A DNA stretch of 64,000 nucleotides from Halocalculus aciditolerans (GTDB taxonomy: Archaea > Halobacteriota > Halobacteria > Halobacteriales > Halobacteriaceae), in assembly GCF_014647475.1 (NCBI RefSeq), contig NZ_BMPG01000003.1, forward strand, positions 124,001 through 188,000. The letters are read 5' to 3'. The first letter of the stretch is position 1. Each line of letters opens with the position of its first letter. The position numbers and the translations under genes were made by a program. Below are positions 25,056 to 34,825 of this stretch, piece by piece. Below the pieces are notes generated by a model. The model ran no database searches. It was not told the DNA's origin and saw nothing but the letters and a program-made list of their open reading frames with translations.

Positions 25056-27349
25056 CGAACTTAGACGAACGCACAACCGACGACGACGAGAAGAACGGTG
25101 TCGCGAGCTTCATGCAGGGCGCGAAGGAGCAAGCCCTGAAGAACGTCGAGCACGTCGCCGAGGGGACGGCGGCGGGCACGATGCCGGAGGGGAAGCTCTT
25201 CGACATCGCGACGCAGATCAGTGATAAGCGCCTCGCCGACCTGACGGTCGAAGACACGACCTGCGGGTACTGCGCGGTCGGCTGTCGCTTCGACGTCTAC
25301 ACGGACGGCGACGAAGTGCTGGCGACGCGCCCGACGGAGCCGGAGAAATCCCCGGTGAACGGCATCTCGACCTGCGTGAAAGGGAAGTTCTCCTACGACT
25401 TCGTGGACTCCGAGGGCCGCCTCACCTCCCCGCTCGTCCGCGACGAGAACGGCGAGTTCCGCGAGGCCTCCTGGGAGGAAGCCTACGGCCGCGTGGTCGA
25501 GGGCTTCCAGGAGATTCAGGAGAAGTACGGCGGGTCGGCGATGAGCATGATCGCGTCCTCGAAGGCGACGAACGAGGAGAACTACCTGATGGGGAAGTTC
25601 GCCCGGCAGGTGCTGGGCACGAACAGCGTCGACAACTGCAACCGGCTCTGTCACTCGTCGACGGTCGCCGGCCTCGCGCGCACGTACGGGTACGGCGCGG
25701 CGTCGGTGTCGACGGAGGACTTCGAGCAGGCGGACGCCATCTTCCTCACCGGATCGAACACCACCGAGGCGCACCCCGTGCTCGGGACGCGCATCAAACA
25801 GCACGCGAAGGAGGGGAACGAGCTCGTCGTCTTCGACCCGCGGAAGGTCCAGATCGCGGAGTACGCGACGCAGTACACGAAGGTCCGGCCGGGCTTCGAC
25901 CAGGTCTGGATCAACGGGCTGACGCGGTACATCATCGAGAACGACCTCTACGACGAGGAGTTCGTGGAGGAGCGGACGACGGGCTTCGAGCAGGTGAAGG
26001 AGTCCGTCGAGGAGTTCACGCCGGAGTACGTCGAGGAAGTGACGGACGTCTCCGAGGAGGACATCGCCTCTGCGGCGGAGACCATCGCGAACAACGACCG
26101 CGTGCTCTTCGGGTGGACGCTCGGCCTGACCGAGCACTCCCACGGCACGGAGAACATCATGGCGATGGCGAACCTCGCCGCCATCACCGGGAACCTCGGG
26201 AAGCCCGGGACAGGAGTATCCCCATTCAGGGGGCAGAACAACGTGCAGGGCGGCGGCGGCGACATGGGGCCGCTCCCCGACAACTTCCCCGGCTACCAGT
26301 CCATCACGGACGACGACAATCGAGAAAAATTCGAGGAGGCCTGGGACTGCGAGATCGACCCCGAGCCCGGCTTCTACACGACGGAGATGTTCCTCGCCGC
26401 CGACGACGGCGACCTCCGCGGGATGTACTGCATCGGCGAGAACCCGTCGCTCTCAGAGCCGGGCTCGAACCACGCGTCGGAGATGCTGGAGGAGATGGAG
26501 TTCCTCGTCGTGCAGGACCTCTTCCTGAACGACACGGCGCAGTTCGCCGACGTCGTCCTCCCCGCCGTCTCCTTCCTGGAGAAGACGGGGACGTTCACGA
26601 ACACGGACCGCCGCGTCCAGATGGTGAAGCAGGTCATCGAGCCGAAGGGCGACGCGAAGGCCGACTGGGAGATCCTGCAGGACCTCGCGAACCGCATGGG
26701 CCGCGAGTGGGACTACTCGGAGACCTCGGAGATCATGGAGGAGATGCGGCAGCTCACGCCGATCTACGGCGGCATCACGCAGGAGCGCGTGGAGGAGGAA
26801 GGCGGCCTGCAGTGGCCGTGCTACGACCTCGACCACCCCGGCACCGAACGCCTCTACGAAGAGGAGTTCAACACCGACGACGGCAAGGCCCACCTCCAGC
26901 CGGTCGGCTACGGCGAACCCGGCGAACTCCCCGACGAGGAGTACCCGTTCTCTCTCACTACTGGCCGCGTCCTCTACCAGTACCACACGGGGACGATGAC
27001 GCACCCCGAGGAGGGAATCATGGACTACAACGACCGCGACTTCGTGGAGATTAACCCGGAGGACGCGGCGAACTACGGCATCGAGGACGGCGACCTCGTG
27101 ACGCTGGAGTCGCGGCGCGGCGAGATTACGGTGCCCGCACAGGTCACCGCGCGCATCGGGAAGGGCGTGGTGTTCGCGCCGATTCACTTCGCGGAGACGT
27201 GCGTGAATCAGCTCACGGACTCGACGCGCCTCGACCCGGACGCGCGGACGCCGGAGTTCAAGTTCTCCGCCGTGCGCGTGTCGCCCTACGAGGGCGACGC
27301 GGAACAGGTCTCGTACGACAACGTCGAGCCGATCTCGGGGGACGACTGA
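25052..27349 (+). CDS. fdhF: Formate dehydrogenase catalytic (molybdopterin) subunit
   Basis: 765 aa. A 4Fe-4S motif CGYCAVGC with a later STCVKGK lies at about 70-115. The active-site segment VDNCNRLCHSSTVAGL has Cys as Mo/W ligand followed by His, as in cysteine-type formate dehydrogenases. GSNTTEAHPVLG is the formate dehydrogenase substrate-channel signature, and QNNVQGGGDMGPLPDNFPGY matches the family too. A C-terminal MGD-binding domain is present (LTTGRVLYQYHTGTMT). The protein oxidises formate to CO2 and passes electrons to the upstream subunits. No selenocysteine codon is involved. No signal peptide was seen, so it is probably cytoplasmic. Confidence 0.93.
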   Translation: MTNLDERTTDDDEKNGVASFMQGAKEQALKNVEHVAEGTAAGTMPEGKLFDIATQISDKRLADLTVEDTTCGYCAVGCRFDVYTDGDEVLATRPTEPEKSPVNGISTCVKGKFSYDFVDSEGRLTSPLVRDENGEFREASWEEAYGRVVEGFQEIQEKYGGSAMSMIASSKATNEENYLMGKFARQVLGTNSVDNCNRLCHSSTVAGLARTYGYGAASVSTEDFEQADAIFLTGSNTTEAHPVLGTRIKQHAKEGNELVVFDPRKVQIAEYATQYTKVRPGFDQVWINGLTRYIIENDLYDEEFVEERTTGFEQVKESVEEFTPEYVEEVTDVSEEDIASAAETIANNDRVLFGWTLGLTEHSHGTENIMAMANLAAITGNLGKPGTGVSPFRGQNNVQGGGGDMGPLPDNFPGYQSITDDDNREKFEEAWDCEIDPEPGFYTTEMFLAADDGDLRGMYCIGENPSLSEPGSNHASEMLEEMEFLVVQDLFLNDTAQFADVVLPAVSFLEKTGTFTNTDRRVQMVKQVIEPKGDAKADWEILQDLANRMGREWDYSETSEIMEEMRQLTPIYGGITQERVEEEGGLQWPCYDLDHPGTERLYEEEFNTDDGKAHLQPVGYGEPGELPDEEYPFSLTTGRVLYQYHTGTMTHPEEGIMDYNDRDFVEINPEDAANYGIEDGDLVTLESRRGEITVPAQVTARIGKGVVFAPIHFAETCVNQLTDSTRLDPDARTPEFKFSAVRVSPYEGDAEQVSYDNVEPISGDD

Positions 27350-27350
27350 G

Positions 27351-27932
27351 ATGGCGAAACCGACCACGAAGATTCCGGACAGCGCCCGGAACGTCGACAC
27401 GGAGCGCCCGCAGGAAGGCGAGGAAGCCCTGCGCGCGGTCCTCGAAACGTACGGCGGCGACTACGCGGACGCCGCCGAATACACCGACGAGCTGGAGGAC
27501 ATCCTCGAAACCGCGGTTCTCGTGCTCGCGAGCGCGGACGACGACGAGGTCGACTACGTCACGGACTCCGTCGTGACACTCGTTCAGTCGGCGGACGCCA
27601 TCTCCAACGAGGGCACGGTCGCGCTCGCGGAGGGCGTCGGCGAGAACAGCGACGAGCTCGCGGACGCGCTCGACTCCGTCATCGGACTCCAGAAGAGCGG
27701 CGACCTCGACGCGCTCATCGAGAAAGCCCCGCTCCTCGCGGAACTCGACATCGACGAGACCACCATCGACACGCTCAATCGCGTGCTCGACGCCGTCGAC
27801 GAGGCCGAGAAGGAGTCCGAGCCGACGGGGCTCTTCGGCGCGATGCGCGCGCTCTCCTCCGCGGAGGGCCGCGCCGGCCTCGGCTACGCCATCTCCGTGC
27901 TGAAAGGCATCGGCTCGCGCCTCCCGAGGTAA
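27351..27932 (+). CDS. DUF1641 protein of the formate dehydrogenase operon
   Basis: 193 aa, beginning one base after the catalytic-subunit stop. It is largely helical and acidic. A central LADALDSVIGLQKSGDLDALIEKAP and a C-terminal GLFGAMRALSSAEGRAGLGY followed by ISVLKGIG are typical of DUF1641 proteins encoded next to formate dehydrogenases. The function is unknown; the strict genetic linkage suggests an accessory or assembly role. Confidence 0.82.
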   Translation: MAKPTTKIPDSARNVDTERPQEGEEALRAVLETYGGDYADAAEYTDELEDILETAVLVLASADDDEVDYVTDSVVTLVQSADAISNEGTVALAEGVGENSDELADALDSVIGLQKSGDLDALIEKAPLLAELDIDETTIDTLNRVLDAVDEAEKESEPTGLFGAMRALSSAEGRAGLGYAISVLKGIGSRLPR

Positions 27933-28054
27933 CGCTCTCCGATCACTCTCGGCCTCTACTCCGCGACAGTGACACAGCACCAGCAGTTCTCGCCGACGAC
28001 GGTCCCGCGTTCGATTCGAACAGCCACGCCGCCGCGCGCACCCGAGGTGGCCGC

Positions 28055-29989
28055 GTGACGGACGAACAGTCCACGGTCTGCCCGATGTGCGCCGTCGGGT
28101 GTCAGCTGACCGTCTCCGGCGGTTCGCCAGACGCCGGGCGGGCGTCGGGGCGGGCGGGGCCGGCGAACCCGCAAGGAACGCTGTGTCGGCGGGGGATTCG
28201 CGCGCCGCGCGTGCTCGGCGACGACGACCGGCTGGACGCGCCGCTCGTCCGGGAGGACGGCGAGCTCGTGGAGGCGGACTGGGAGACGGCGCTCGACCGC
28301 GCCACGGACGGGCTGGGCGGCGTCGTCGCGGAGGCGGGGGCGGACGCGCTCGCCTTCCTGGGTGCGCCGCACTGCACGAACGAGGAGAACTATCGGCTGC
28401 AGAAGCTCGCGCGCGTGCTCGGGACGAACAACGTGGACAATCGGGCGCGGGCGTGCCACGACGCGGCGGCGGGCGCGCTCGAAGCCCGGTTCGGGTATCC
28501 GGCGACGTCGTTCGCGGCGGAGGACGTCCTCGAGACGGACCTCTTGCTCGCGGTCGGCGCGAACCCGGCGGTCCAACAGCCGGTGTTCTTCGACTCGTTC
28601 GTCCGGCCGGCGGTGAACGAACGGGACGCGACGCTCGTGCAGGTGGACCCGCAGGCGAACGAGACGACGCGGCTCGCCGACCACCACGTCGCGCCGCGGC
28701 CGGGCGCGGACGCGCTCCTCCTGCAGGCGGTCTGCGCGCGCCTCGCGGAGCGCGGCGACGTCGACGAGTCGTTCGTGGCGGCGCGGACGACGGGCGACGA
28801 GGTATACAGAGAGGCGCTCGCGGACGTCGACGCGGCGGAGGCGGCGGCGGAGACGGGCGTGCCGCCGGAGGCGGTGGACGCGCTCGCGGACGCCGTCGCG
28901 GACGCGGAGCGCGTCGCGGTGCTCGCGGCGACCGGCGTAGAGAACGACGACGGGGCGACGCCGAACGCCCTCCTCGACCTCTTGACGCTCACGGGGAACG
29001 TCGGCGAGCCCGGGACGGGCTTTGCGATTCTCCGCGGGCTCGCGAACGAGCAGGGCGCGAGCGACGTCGGCTGCCGGCCGACCGGCCTCCCCGGGCACGC
29101 CGCTCTCGACGACGCGGCCGCTCGCGAGCGTCTCGCGGACGCGTGGGGCGTCGCGCCGCCGGAGACGCCGGGGTTGACCGAGCGGGAGGCGCTCGAAGGG
29201 TTCGGCGAGCGCGTCCGGGGCGCGCTCGTGGTCGGGGAGAACCCGGCGGTGTCGAAGTACGACGAGGAGTGGGTGGCGGACCGGCTGGACGCGCTCGACT
29301 CGCTCGTGGTGCTCGACGTCTTCGAGAGCGAGACGACCGCGCACGCGGACGTCGTCCTCCCGGCGGCCGTCGGCCTGGAGAAGGGCGGAACCGTCACGTC
29401 GCTCGACCGGCGCGTACAGACGCTCACGCCGGTCGCGGAGCCGCCGGGTGACGCCCGCTCGGACCACGCGATTCTCGGCGCGCTCGCCCGCCGGCTCGCG
29501 CCCGACCCCGATTGCTTCGCGGGCGACGTGGCGGAGACGGCGACGGAGCTCGCGGCCGTCAGCCCGCTTCACGGCGACCTCGACGACGGCGAGCGCTGGC
29601 CGCCGACCGGGAGCGGCTCGGGGACGGACACCCTCTACGCGGAGTCGTTCGCGACGCCGGACGGAAAGGCGGCGTTCTCGACGCCGGACGTCTCCGTGTC
29701 GGCGCTCCCCGAGGGCGCGTTCGCGCTCGTCGTGGGGAGCCGCGCGGGCGGGTTCGGCGCGGCCGGCGAGGGCGACGACCGCCTCCGCCTCAACCCCACG
29801 GACGCCGCGGAACTCGGCGTCGCGGACGGGGAGGCGGTCACGGTGACGCCCGCAGACGGCGGGGACGCGGCCGTCGAGGTCGTCGCGGACGTCACCGACG
29901 CGATGCGCGCCGGGACGGTCGCGTTACACGCGGACGTCGCGGACCCGCTCGTTCGCGCCGGCGCGACCGCCGTCCGCATCACGCCGTAG
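28055..29989 (+). CDS. Second molybdopterin oxidoreductase, formate-dehydrogenase-like
   Basis: 644 aa from a GTG (VTDEQSTVCPMCAVGC). The 4Fe-4S ligands are CPMCAVGC and GTLCRRG. The active-site region NVDNRARACHDAAAGAL keeps the Cys-His pair of formate dehydrogenases, and LANEQGASDVGCRPTGLPGH resembles the FDH segment, but the FDH channel signature EAHPV is replaced by NPAVQQPV. It could act on formate poorly or on another substrate, and nitrate-reductase-like activity cannot be excluded. It has no partner subunits of its own and lies 122 bases after the FDH operon, so it may share those electron carriers. Confidence 0.8.
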   Translation: MTDEQSTVCPMCAVGCQLTVSGGSPDAGRASGRAGPANPQGTLCRRGIRAPRVLGDDDRLDAPLVREDGELVEADWETALDRATDGLGGVVAEAGADALAFLGAPHCTNEENYRLQKLARVLGTNNVDNRARACHDAAAGALEARFGYPATSFAAEDVLETDLLLAVGANPAVQQPVFFDSFVRPAVNERDATLVQVDPQANETTRLADHHVAPRPGADALLLQAVCARLAERGDVDESFVAARTTGDEVYREALADVDAAEAAAETGVPPEAVDALADAVADAERVAVLAATGVENDDGATPNALLDLLTLTGNVGEPGTGFAILRGLANEQGASDVGCRPTGLPGHAALDDAAARERLADAWGVAPPETPGLTEREALEGFGERVRGALVVGENPAVSKYDEEWVADRLDALDSLVVLDVFESETTAHADVVLPAAVGLEKGGTVTSLDRRVQTLTPVAEPPGDARSDHAILGALARRLAPDPDCFAGDVAETATELAAVSPLHGDLDDGERWPPTGSGSGTDTLYAESFATPDGKAAFSTPDVSVSALPEGAFALVVGSRAGGFGAAGEGDDRLRLNPTDAAELGVADGEAVTVTPADGGDAAVEVVADVTDAMRAGTVALHADVADPLVRAGATAVRITP

Positions 29990-30173
29990 CCGCCGCTGCG
30001 AGGAGTAGAGGGAAGCAATGGGGGGAGTGGGAGGCTAACCAGGCCCGTTCCGGAACCACGAGCGGCTCCGACCCGACTCACCGAGTGAGTCTTCGGACAC
30101 CGAGTTATATCTGGTGGCCGACCGGGCGGGGCGAGCCGGTGAGTTATGGGGTTCGGCGGCGAACGCGTTCGGT

Positions 30174-31145
30174 GTGACTCGAAGCGTCCTGATTCCGTTC
30201 GAGGCGGGCGTCGACGCCGTCGCGTTCGCGCGGCGGGCGAGCGACCGCGGATACGACGGCGTCTGGGCGGGCGAACTCTGGGGGCGCGACGCCTTCGTGA
30301 CGCTCGCCGACATCGCGCGCGAGGTCGACATCGGCGTGGGGACCGCCATCGCGAACGTCTACTCGCGGACGCCGGCGGCGCTCGCGCAGGCCGCCGCGTC
30401 CGTCGCCGAACGCACCGACGAGCGCGTCGTCCTCGGTCTCGGTACGTCGACCCGGAAGGCCATCGAGGACCTCCACGGGGTGGCGTTCGCGAACCCGCCG
30501 CGACGCCTCCACGAGACCGCGGCGCTCGCCGGGCGCTTCCTCCGCTCGGACGACCGCGTCTCCTACGACGGCGAGGTCTTCTCAGTCTCCGACTTCCCCG
30601 GGCTCAGCACGACAGTACCGGTGTACACGGCGGCGCTGGGGCCGGCGACGCGGCGCGCGACCGGCCGGGTCGCCGACGGCTGGCTCCCGCACAACATTCC
30701 GTTCGCCGCGCTCGGGGAGGCGTTCGAGACGATTGCGAAAACCGCTCGGGAGCGCGGCCGCGACCCCGACGACATCGCGGTCGCGCCGTACGTGCCGGCC
30801 GCGGTGAGCGACGACCCCACGGAGGCGCGGGACGCGGTCCGCGGCCACCTCGCCTACTACGTCGGGAGCGGCGAGGGCTACGAGCGCGCGGTCGCGAGCG
30901 AGTTCCCGGACGCCGCGGCGGCGGTCGCGGCCGCGTGGCGCGATGGGGAGCGCGAAGCGGCGAAAGCCGCGGTGACGGACGACATGGTGGACGCGCTCGG
31001 CGTCGCCGGCACGCCCGCGGACGCCCGCGAGCGCTTCCGCGAGGTCGCCGCGACCCCGGTCGTCGACGAACCCATCGTCGTCGTGCCGTCGAACGCGCCC
31101 GACCTCGCCGAGGCGACGGTCGACGCGCTCGCACCGAAGCGGTGA
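30174..31145 (+). CDS. LLM-class (luciferase-like, probably F420-dependent) oxidoreductase
   Basis: 323 aa from the GTG at 30174 (VTRSVLIPFEAGV), which begins at the first beta strand as usual for the family. A GTG at 30114 lies too close to the TATA-like TTATAT at 30105. Typical segments are GYDGVWAGELWGRDAFVTLA, DIGVGTAIANVYSRTPAALAQAA and RVVLGLGTST, then VPVYTAALGPATRRATGRVADGWLP. The TIM-barrel fold binds F420 or FMN. The substrate is unknown; methylenetetrahydromethanopterin reductase-like naming is common but unproven. It is monocistronic. Confidence 0.86.
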   Translation: MTRSVLIPFEAGVDAVAFARRASDRGYDGVWAGELWGRDAFVTLADIAREVDIGVGTAIANVYSRTPAALAQAAASVAERTDERVVLGLGTSTRKAIEDLHGVAFANPPRRLHETAALAGRFLRSDDRVSYDGEVFSVSDFPGLSTTVPVYTAALGPATRRATGRVADGWLPHNIPFAALGEAFETIAKTARERGRDPDDIAVAPYVPAAVSDDPTEARDAVRGHLAYYVGSGEGYERAVASEFPDAAAAVAAAWRDGEREAAKAAVTDDMVDALGVAGTPADARERFREVAATPVVDEPIVVVPSNAPDLAEATVDALAPKR

Positions 31146-31212
31146 GCGCCCGAACGTGAGCGCGCCCGAACGAGCGTGGGTGCGGACGAGTGTGGGTTTG
31201 GCCGGGCCCGAG

Positions 31213-32571
31213 TCAGTCGGCGTTTCCGTGCTCGGCGGTCGGTGCGTTCGCGCCGAACGCGTACTGGAGGGCGAAGCCGCCGAGGAGCGCGGCGACGGTG
31301 AGGGCGGCGGCGACGGGGTGGTCGACGGAGAGGCCGACGGCGAGGAGGACGAGGAAGCAGAAGGCGAGCGCGGCGGTGAGCAGGCCGCCGGGCGCGCGGA
31401 AGGAGGGCGTGACGTCCGTGCGATAGCGGCGCAGGCCGACGAAGGAGGCGACGTTGATGGTGTAGGGGAGGACGGTGCCGACGAGCGCGGCGAGGACGAG
31501 ACCGCCGACGACGGCTTTGCCGACGACCACCGCGCCGGCGGCGACGGCGACGACGGTGAGCGCGACGTAGGGAGCGTTCGTGCGGTCGCTGGTCGCGGCG
31601 AACGCGCGCGGGAAGGTGTCGCGGTCGGCGAGCGCGGCGAGGACGCGCGCCGAGGACGTCATGCCGACGAGCATCGTGGTGAAGATGGCGACGAGCGCGG
31701 CGACGGGGAGCGCGTAGTTCGCGAGGGCGGGGAGGCCGGCGTCGACGACGACGGCGGAGAGCGGCGCGACCATCACGAGGTTCCCCGATTCGAACGCGCT
31801 CGGCGGGACGGTGACGTGGAGGGCGACGACGACGAGCGTGTAGAGCGCGGTGGTGAGGAGGAGGCTGCCGACGATGGCGCGCGGAATCGTCCACTCGGGG
31901 TTCTTCACTTCGCCGGCGGCGGCGGGGACGACGGTCCACGCGCCGTAGCCCGTGATGGCGACGCCGACGGCGGCGAGGAACTGCGTGCTCGTTCCGGTGA
32001 CGAAGGGCTGTGCGTTCGCGGGGTCGCCGTTCGCGAGGCCGACCGCGGCGACGACGGCGAGGACGGCGAGGACGAACGCCGTGAGCACGAGGTTCGCGCG
32101 CTTCGTCACGTCGATACCTGAGAGGGTGACGGCGAGGCTGGCGACGACGGCGAGCAGGCCGAACGCGACGGTGTGGCTGCGGACGCCGGCGAGCGGCGGA
32201 ATCGCGCCGAGGTAGTTCGCGACGTACCACGCGGAGACGGCGACACCGAAGACCCAGCCGAGCGCGTAGGAGGTGCCTTCGAGGTAGGCGAAGAAGCGTC
32301 GGACGACGGGGTTCGGCCCGAGCGTCTCCGCGGGGAAGACCGCGGGGCCGCCGGATTCGGGGAAGGCCGTCGCGAGCTCCGTGTAGCAGAGCGCGACCGC
32401 GACCATGCCGACGCCGGCGGCGAGCCACGCGAGTATCGCCGTCGGACCGACCCACTGGCCGGTGAACGCCGGGAAGAAGAACACCGCAGACCCGATCATC
32501 CCGCCGACGCTGAGCACGAGGAGGTCCCGCAGGCCGACCGTTCGCGGGAGCCCGTCAGAGTCCTGCATCAC
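31213..32571 (-). CDS. APC-family amino acid permease
   Basis: 452 aa with about 12 membrane helices. The N-terminus LRDLLVLSVGGMIGSAVFFFP is the unwound first helix (GxIGSG-like) that binds the amine of the substrate in APC transporters, followed by SGGPAVFPAETLG. The last ten residues are hydrophilic. The specific amino acid or polyamine cannot be read from the sequence. It is not obviously in an operon. Confidence 0.87.
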   Translation of the reverse strand: MMQDSDGLPRTVGLRDLLVLSVGGMIGSAVFFFPAFTGQWVGPTAILAWLAAGVGMVAVALCYTELATAFPESGGPAVFPAETLGPNPVVRRFFAYLEGTSYALGWVFGVAVSAWYVANYLGAIPPLAGVRSHTVAFGLLAVVASLAVTLSGIDVTKRANLVLTAFVLAVLAVVAAVGLANGDPANAQPFVTGTSTQFLAAVGVAITGYGAWTVVPAAAGEVKNPEWTIPRAIVGSLLLTTALYTLVVVALHVTVPPSAFESGNLVMVAPLSAVVVDAGLPALANYALPVAALVAIFTTMLVGMTSSARVLAALADRDTFPRAFAATSDRTNAPYVALTVVAVAAGAVVVGKAVVGGLVLAALVGTVLPYTINVASFVGLRRYRTDVTPSFRAPGGLLTAALAFCFLVLLAVGLSVDHPVAAALTVAALLGGFALQYAFGANAPTAEHGNAD

Positions 32572-32697
32572 GTCTCCCTCCGCCGGTGACGCCGTTAAGA
32601 CTTACTACCGAGGAGATGCGTTCCACGATTGGAACGCGATTCCGGAGAACCCTGCTCCCACACGGAACGTTACCCCGCCCCCCGGCGACGTCCCGGT

Positions 32698-33096
32698 ATG
32701 GTGAACGAAGCCCGCCTGATCCGCGACCTGAAACACGAATACTGCTACGCCATCGACGGCGGCCGCTACGCCGTCTGGTCCGAACTCTTCACGGAGGACG
32801 GCCGGTTCGTCCGCGCGAACGGCGACGTCTACGAAGGCCACGACGAACTCTACGGGTTCGCCGCCGACGGCTTCGACGACCTCTTCGCGCGCTCCGCCCA
32901 CGTCGTCACCAACCCCGTCATCGACGTCGCCAACGGCGAAGCCACCGGCCAGTGGTACCTCCTCCTCTGGGGCGAGACCCCGGACGGCGACGTCACCGTC
33001 ACGCAGGCGAAGTACGAAGACCGCTTCGAGCGCGTCGACGGCGAGTGGCGCATCGCCGAAGTGAACGTCCGGGGCGGCATCGAACTCAGCGTCTGA
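32698..33096 (+). CDS. NTF2-like (SnoaL-type) small protein
   Basis: 132 aa from ATG at 32698. It has a cone-shaped alpha+beta fold pattern: an N-terminal helix (LIRDLKHEYCYAIDGG), YAVWSELFTEDGRFV, a GHDELYGFA loop and late strands (GQWYLLLWGETPDG, RVDGEWRIAEV). NTF2-like proteins include isomerases, dehydratases and binding domains, so no reaction can be assigned. A SnoaL-like polyketide-cyclase or dehydratase label would be only a fold statement. Confidence 0.8.
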   Translation: MVNEARLIRDLKHEYCYAIDGGRYAVWSELFTEDGRFVRANGDVYEGHDELYGFAADGFDDLFARSAHVVTNPVIDVANGEATGQWYLLLWGETPDGDVTVTQAKYEDRFERVDGEWRIAEVNVRGGIELSV

Positions 33097-33138
33097 GCCG
33101 CCGCTACACCTTAATCCGTCCGCGTCCTCTCTCCCGGC

Positions 33139-33783
33139 GTGCCGTCCCTCGTCGTCCACCTCGCCGCCGGCTGCCTCCTCGCCGTCCTCCTCCTCGACGA
33201 CGACTTCACGCCGCGCGCCGCCGCCGTCGTCCTCGCCGCCACCGCGCTCCCCGACCTCGACAGCGTCGTCGGCCTCGCCCTCCCGAACGCTCACCGCGCC
33301 GCCCTCCACACCGCCCTCCTTCCAGTTCTCCTCGGGTTCCTCCTCGCCTACGACCTCCGCATCCGCGACCGCTCCGTCCTCCGCGCGCGCTTCGGCCCGA
33401 CCGCCGGCCGCGTCGCCGCCGTCGCCCTCCTCGCGCTCGCCGCCGCCGGCATCGGCCTCGACCTCGTCACGAACGGCGTCAACCTCCTCTACCCGCTCTA
33501 CGACCGCTTCTACACGCTCGACGGCCACCTCCTCCTCTCGAACACCCGCGGCGTCGTCCAGACGTTCGTCCAGCCGCCGCCCGCCGACGCTGCCGTCAGC
33601 ACGACGGCGAACACGCACTACAGCACCGCCGTCGACCCCACGTATCCCGGCGTCGAACCCGACGAGCCCGTCGAGCGCGTCGCGCCCGTCGTCGCGAGCG
33701 GCTGGCAGCTCTGGCTCGTCGTCCTCGGATACGCCGCGTTCGCCCGCGCGCTCCTCGCCGCCCGCGCGTCCCGAAGCGCCTAA
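33139..33783 (+). CDS. Membrane-bound metal-dependent hydrolase-like protein (YdjM family)
   Basis: 214 aa starting at GTG (33139). Several hydrophobic helices are present. His and Asp residues of the family occur in VHLAAG near the start, TALPDLDSVVGL and HRAALHT. A long extracytoplasmic-looking loop follows (STTANTHYSTAVDPTYPG). The family is named for Escherichia coli YdjM but lacks a proven reaction. The gene lies 42 bases after the NTF2-like gene. Confidence 0.75.
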   Translation: MPSLVVHLAAGCLLAVLLLDDDFTPRAAAVVLAATALPDLDSVVGLALPNAHRAALHTALLPVLLGFLLAYDLRIRDRSVLRARFGPTAGRVAAVALLALAAAGIGLDLVTNGVNLLYPLYDRFYTLDGHLLLSNTRGVVQTFVQPPPADAAVSTTANTHYSTAVDPTYPGVEPDEPVERVAPVVASGWQLWLVVLGYAAFARALLAARASRSA

Positions 33784-33808
33784 GCCCGCGGCCGCGCACC
33801 TCCCGCGT

Positions 33809-33994
33809 ATGCCCGATCGCTTCGGCGCGCTCGCGCTCGCCCTCGGCGTCGTCGGCGTCGCGCTCTACGCCGCCGCCGGCTCCGCCGGCTGCCCGGACTG
33901 CGGGTCGGCCGCGACCTTCCTCGGCGGGAGCGGCGCGGTCGTCGGCCCCGTTCTCCTCCTCGTCGGCGCGGCCGCACTCCGCGACGCGACGTGA
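33809..33994 (+). CDS. Small two-helix membrane protein, unknown
   Basis: 61 aa. Two hydrophobic segments (about 6-22 and 35-57) are joined by a short loop containing GCPDCGS. It begins 25 bases after the YdjM-like gene and may share its transcript. The paired cysteines could bind metal or form a disulfide. No family is recognised; the call rests on hydrophobicity, plausible codon use and operon-like spacing. Confidence 0.5.
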   Translation: MPDRFGALALALGVVGVALYAAAGSAGCPDCGSAATFLGGSGAVVGPVLLLVGAAALRDAT

Positions 33995-34082
33995 CACCGA
34001 CGGGCTCCGTATCGACGGCGATAATCGGCGCTTACCTTTTAATGTTCCAGACGGAAACGTGCCGGTGTAATCGAGGCCACCG

Positions 34083-34670
34083 ATGTTTCCCGATCCGTCG
34101 CCAACGCCGTCCGTGCTCGTCGTCGAGGACAACGCGCTCCTCGCCGAGAACTACGAGCGCTGGCTCGCCCCGACCTGCGCCGTGACGACCGTCTCCACCG
34201 GCGAGCGAGCGCTCGACGTCGTGAGCGACCGCACCGACGTCGTCTTCCTCGACCGACGCCTCCCCGGCCAGTCCGGCGACGCCGTCCTCGAACGCATCCG
34301 CGAGCGCGACATCGACGTCCGCGTCGTCATGGTCACCGGCGTCGAACCGGACTTCGACATCCTCGACATGGGGTTCGACGACTACCTCGTCAAGCCCGTC
34401 GACCGCGACGACTTCGTCGGGACCGTCGAACGCATGACCGCCCGCGCCGAGTTCGACGACGCCACCCGCGAATACTACGCGCTCTCCGCGCGGAAAGCCG
34501 CGCTCGAAGCCGTCAAACCCGACCACGAACTCGCCGCGAACAGCGAGTACACCCGAATCCGGGAACAGCTCACCGAGCTCCGAACGGACATCGACGCCGC
34601 CGTCGACGCCTTCGAACCCCACGACTTCGACGCGGCCTTCCACGCCATCCGAACCCCCGGCGACGACTAA
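34083..34670 (+). CDS. HalX-type response regulator
   Basis: 195 aa. The receiver domain has acidic pocket E15/D16 (VLVVEDN), phospho-acceptor D57 in VVFLDRRLPG, the VTG switch and K in YLVKPVD. The C-terminal 80 residues match the HalX domain, a haloarchaea-specific helical domain (YYALSARKAALEAVK). It has no DNA-binding domain, so output is probably by protein interaction. A TATA-like CTTTTAATG at 34036 lies upstream. No kinase is adjacent; the orphan kinase at 858 is a candidate partner only by co-occurrence. Confidence 0.9.
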   Translation: MFPDPSPTPSVLVVEDNALLAENYERWLAPTCAVTTVSTGERALDVVSDRTDVVFLDRRLPGQSGDAVLERIRERDIDVRVVMVTGVEPDFDILDMGFDDYLVKPVDRDDFVGTVERMTARAEFDDATREYYALSARKAALEAVKPDHELAANSEYTRIREQLTELRTDIDAAVDAFEPHDFDAAFHAIRTPGDD

Positions 34671-34825
34671 CCAGTCGCCCTCCCCGCTTTTCCTCCCGCA
34701 ACCGTCTCCGGTAGAACCCGGCGTTGGCTCCGCTCTACCCCGCCGAAACGCTACTCGCGGCTGTCGTCGCTCGTCTCTCGACGACGTCTGCCGCTGCCGC
34801 TCGAAAGCCGTGTTGAGCGAACGGC

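Noticed and set aside
25052-27349. Possible selenocysteine-type formate dehydrogenase
   Set aside because: The active-site codon is an ordinary Cys in NCNRLCHSS and the frame has no internal TGA.
34083-34670. Pairing the HalX regulator with the histidine kinase at 858
   Set aside because: They are 31 kb apart and nothing in the sequence links them; many haloarchaeal kinases and regulators are orphans.
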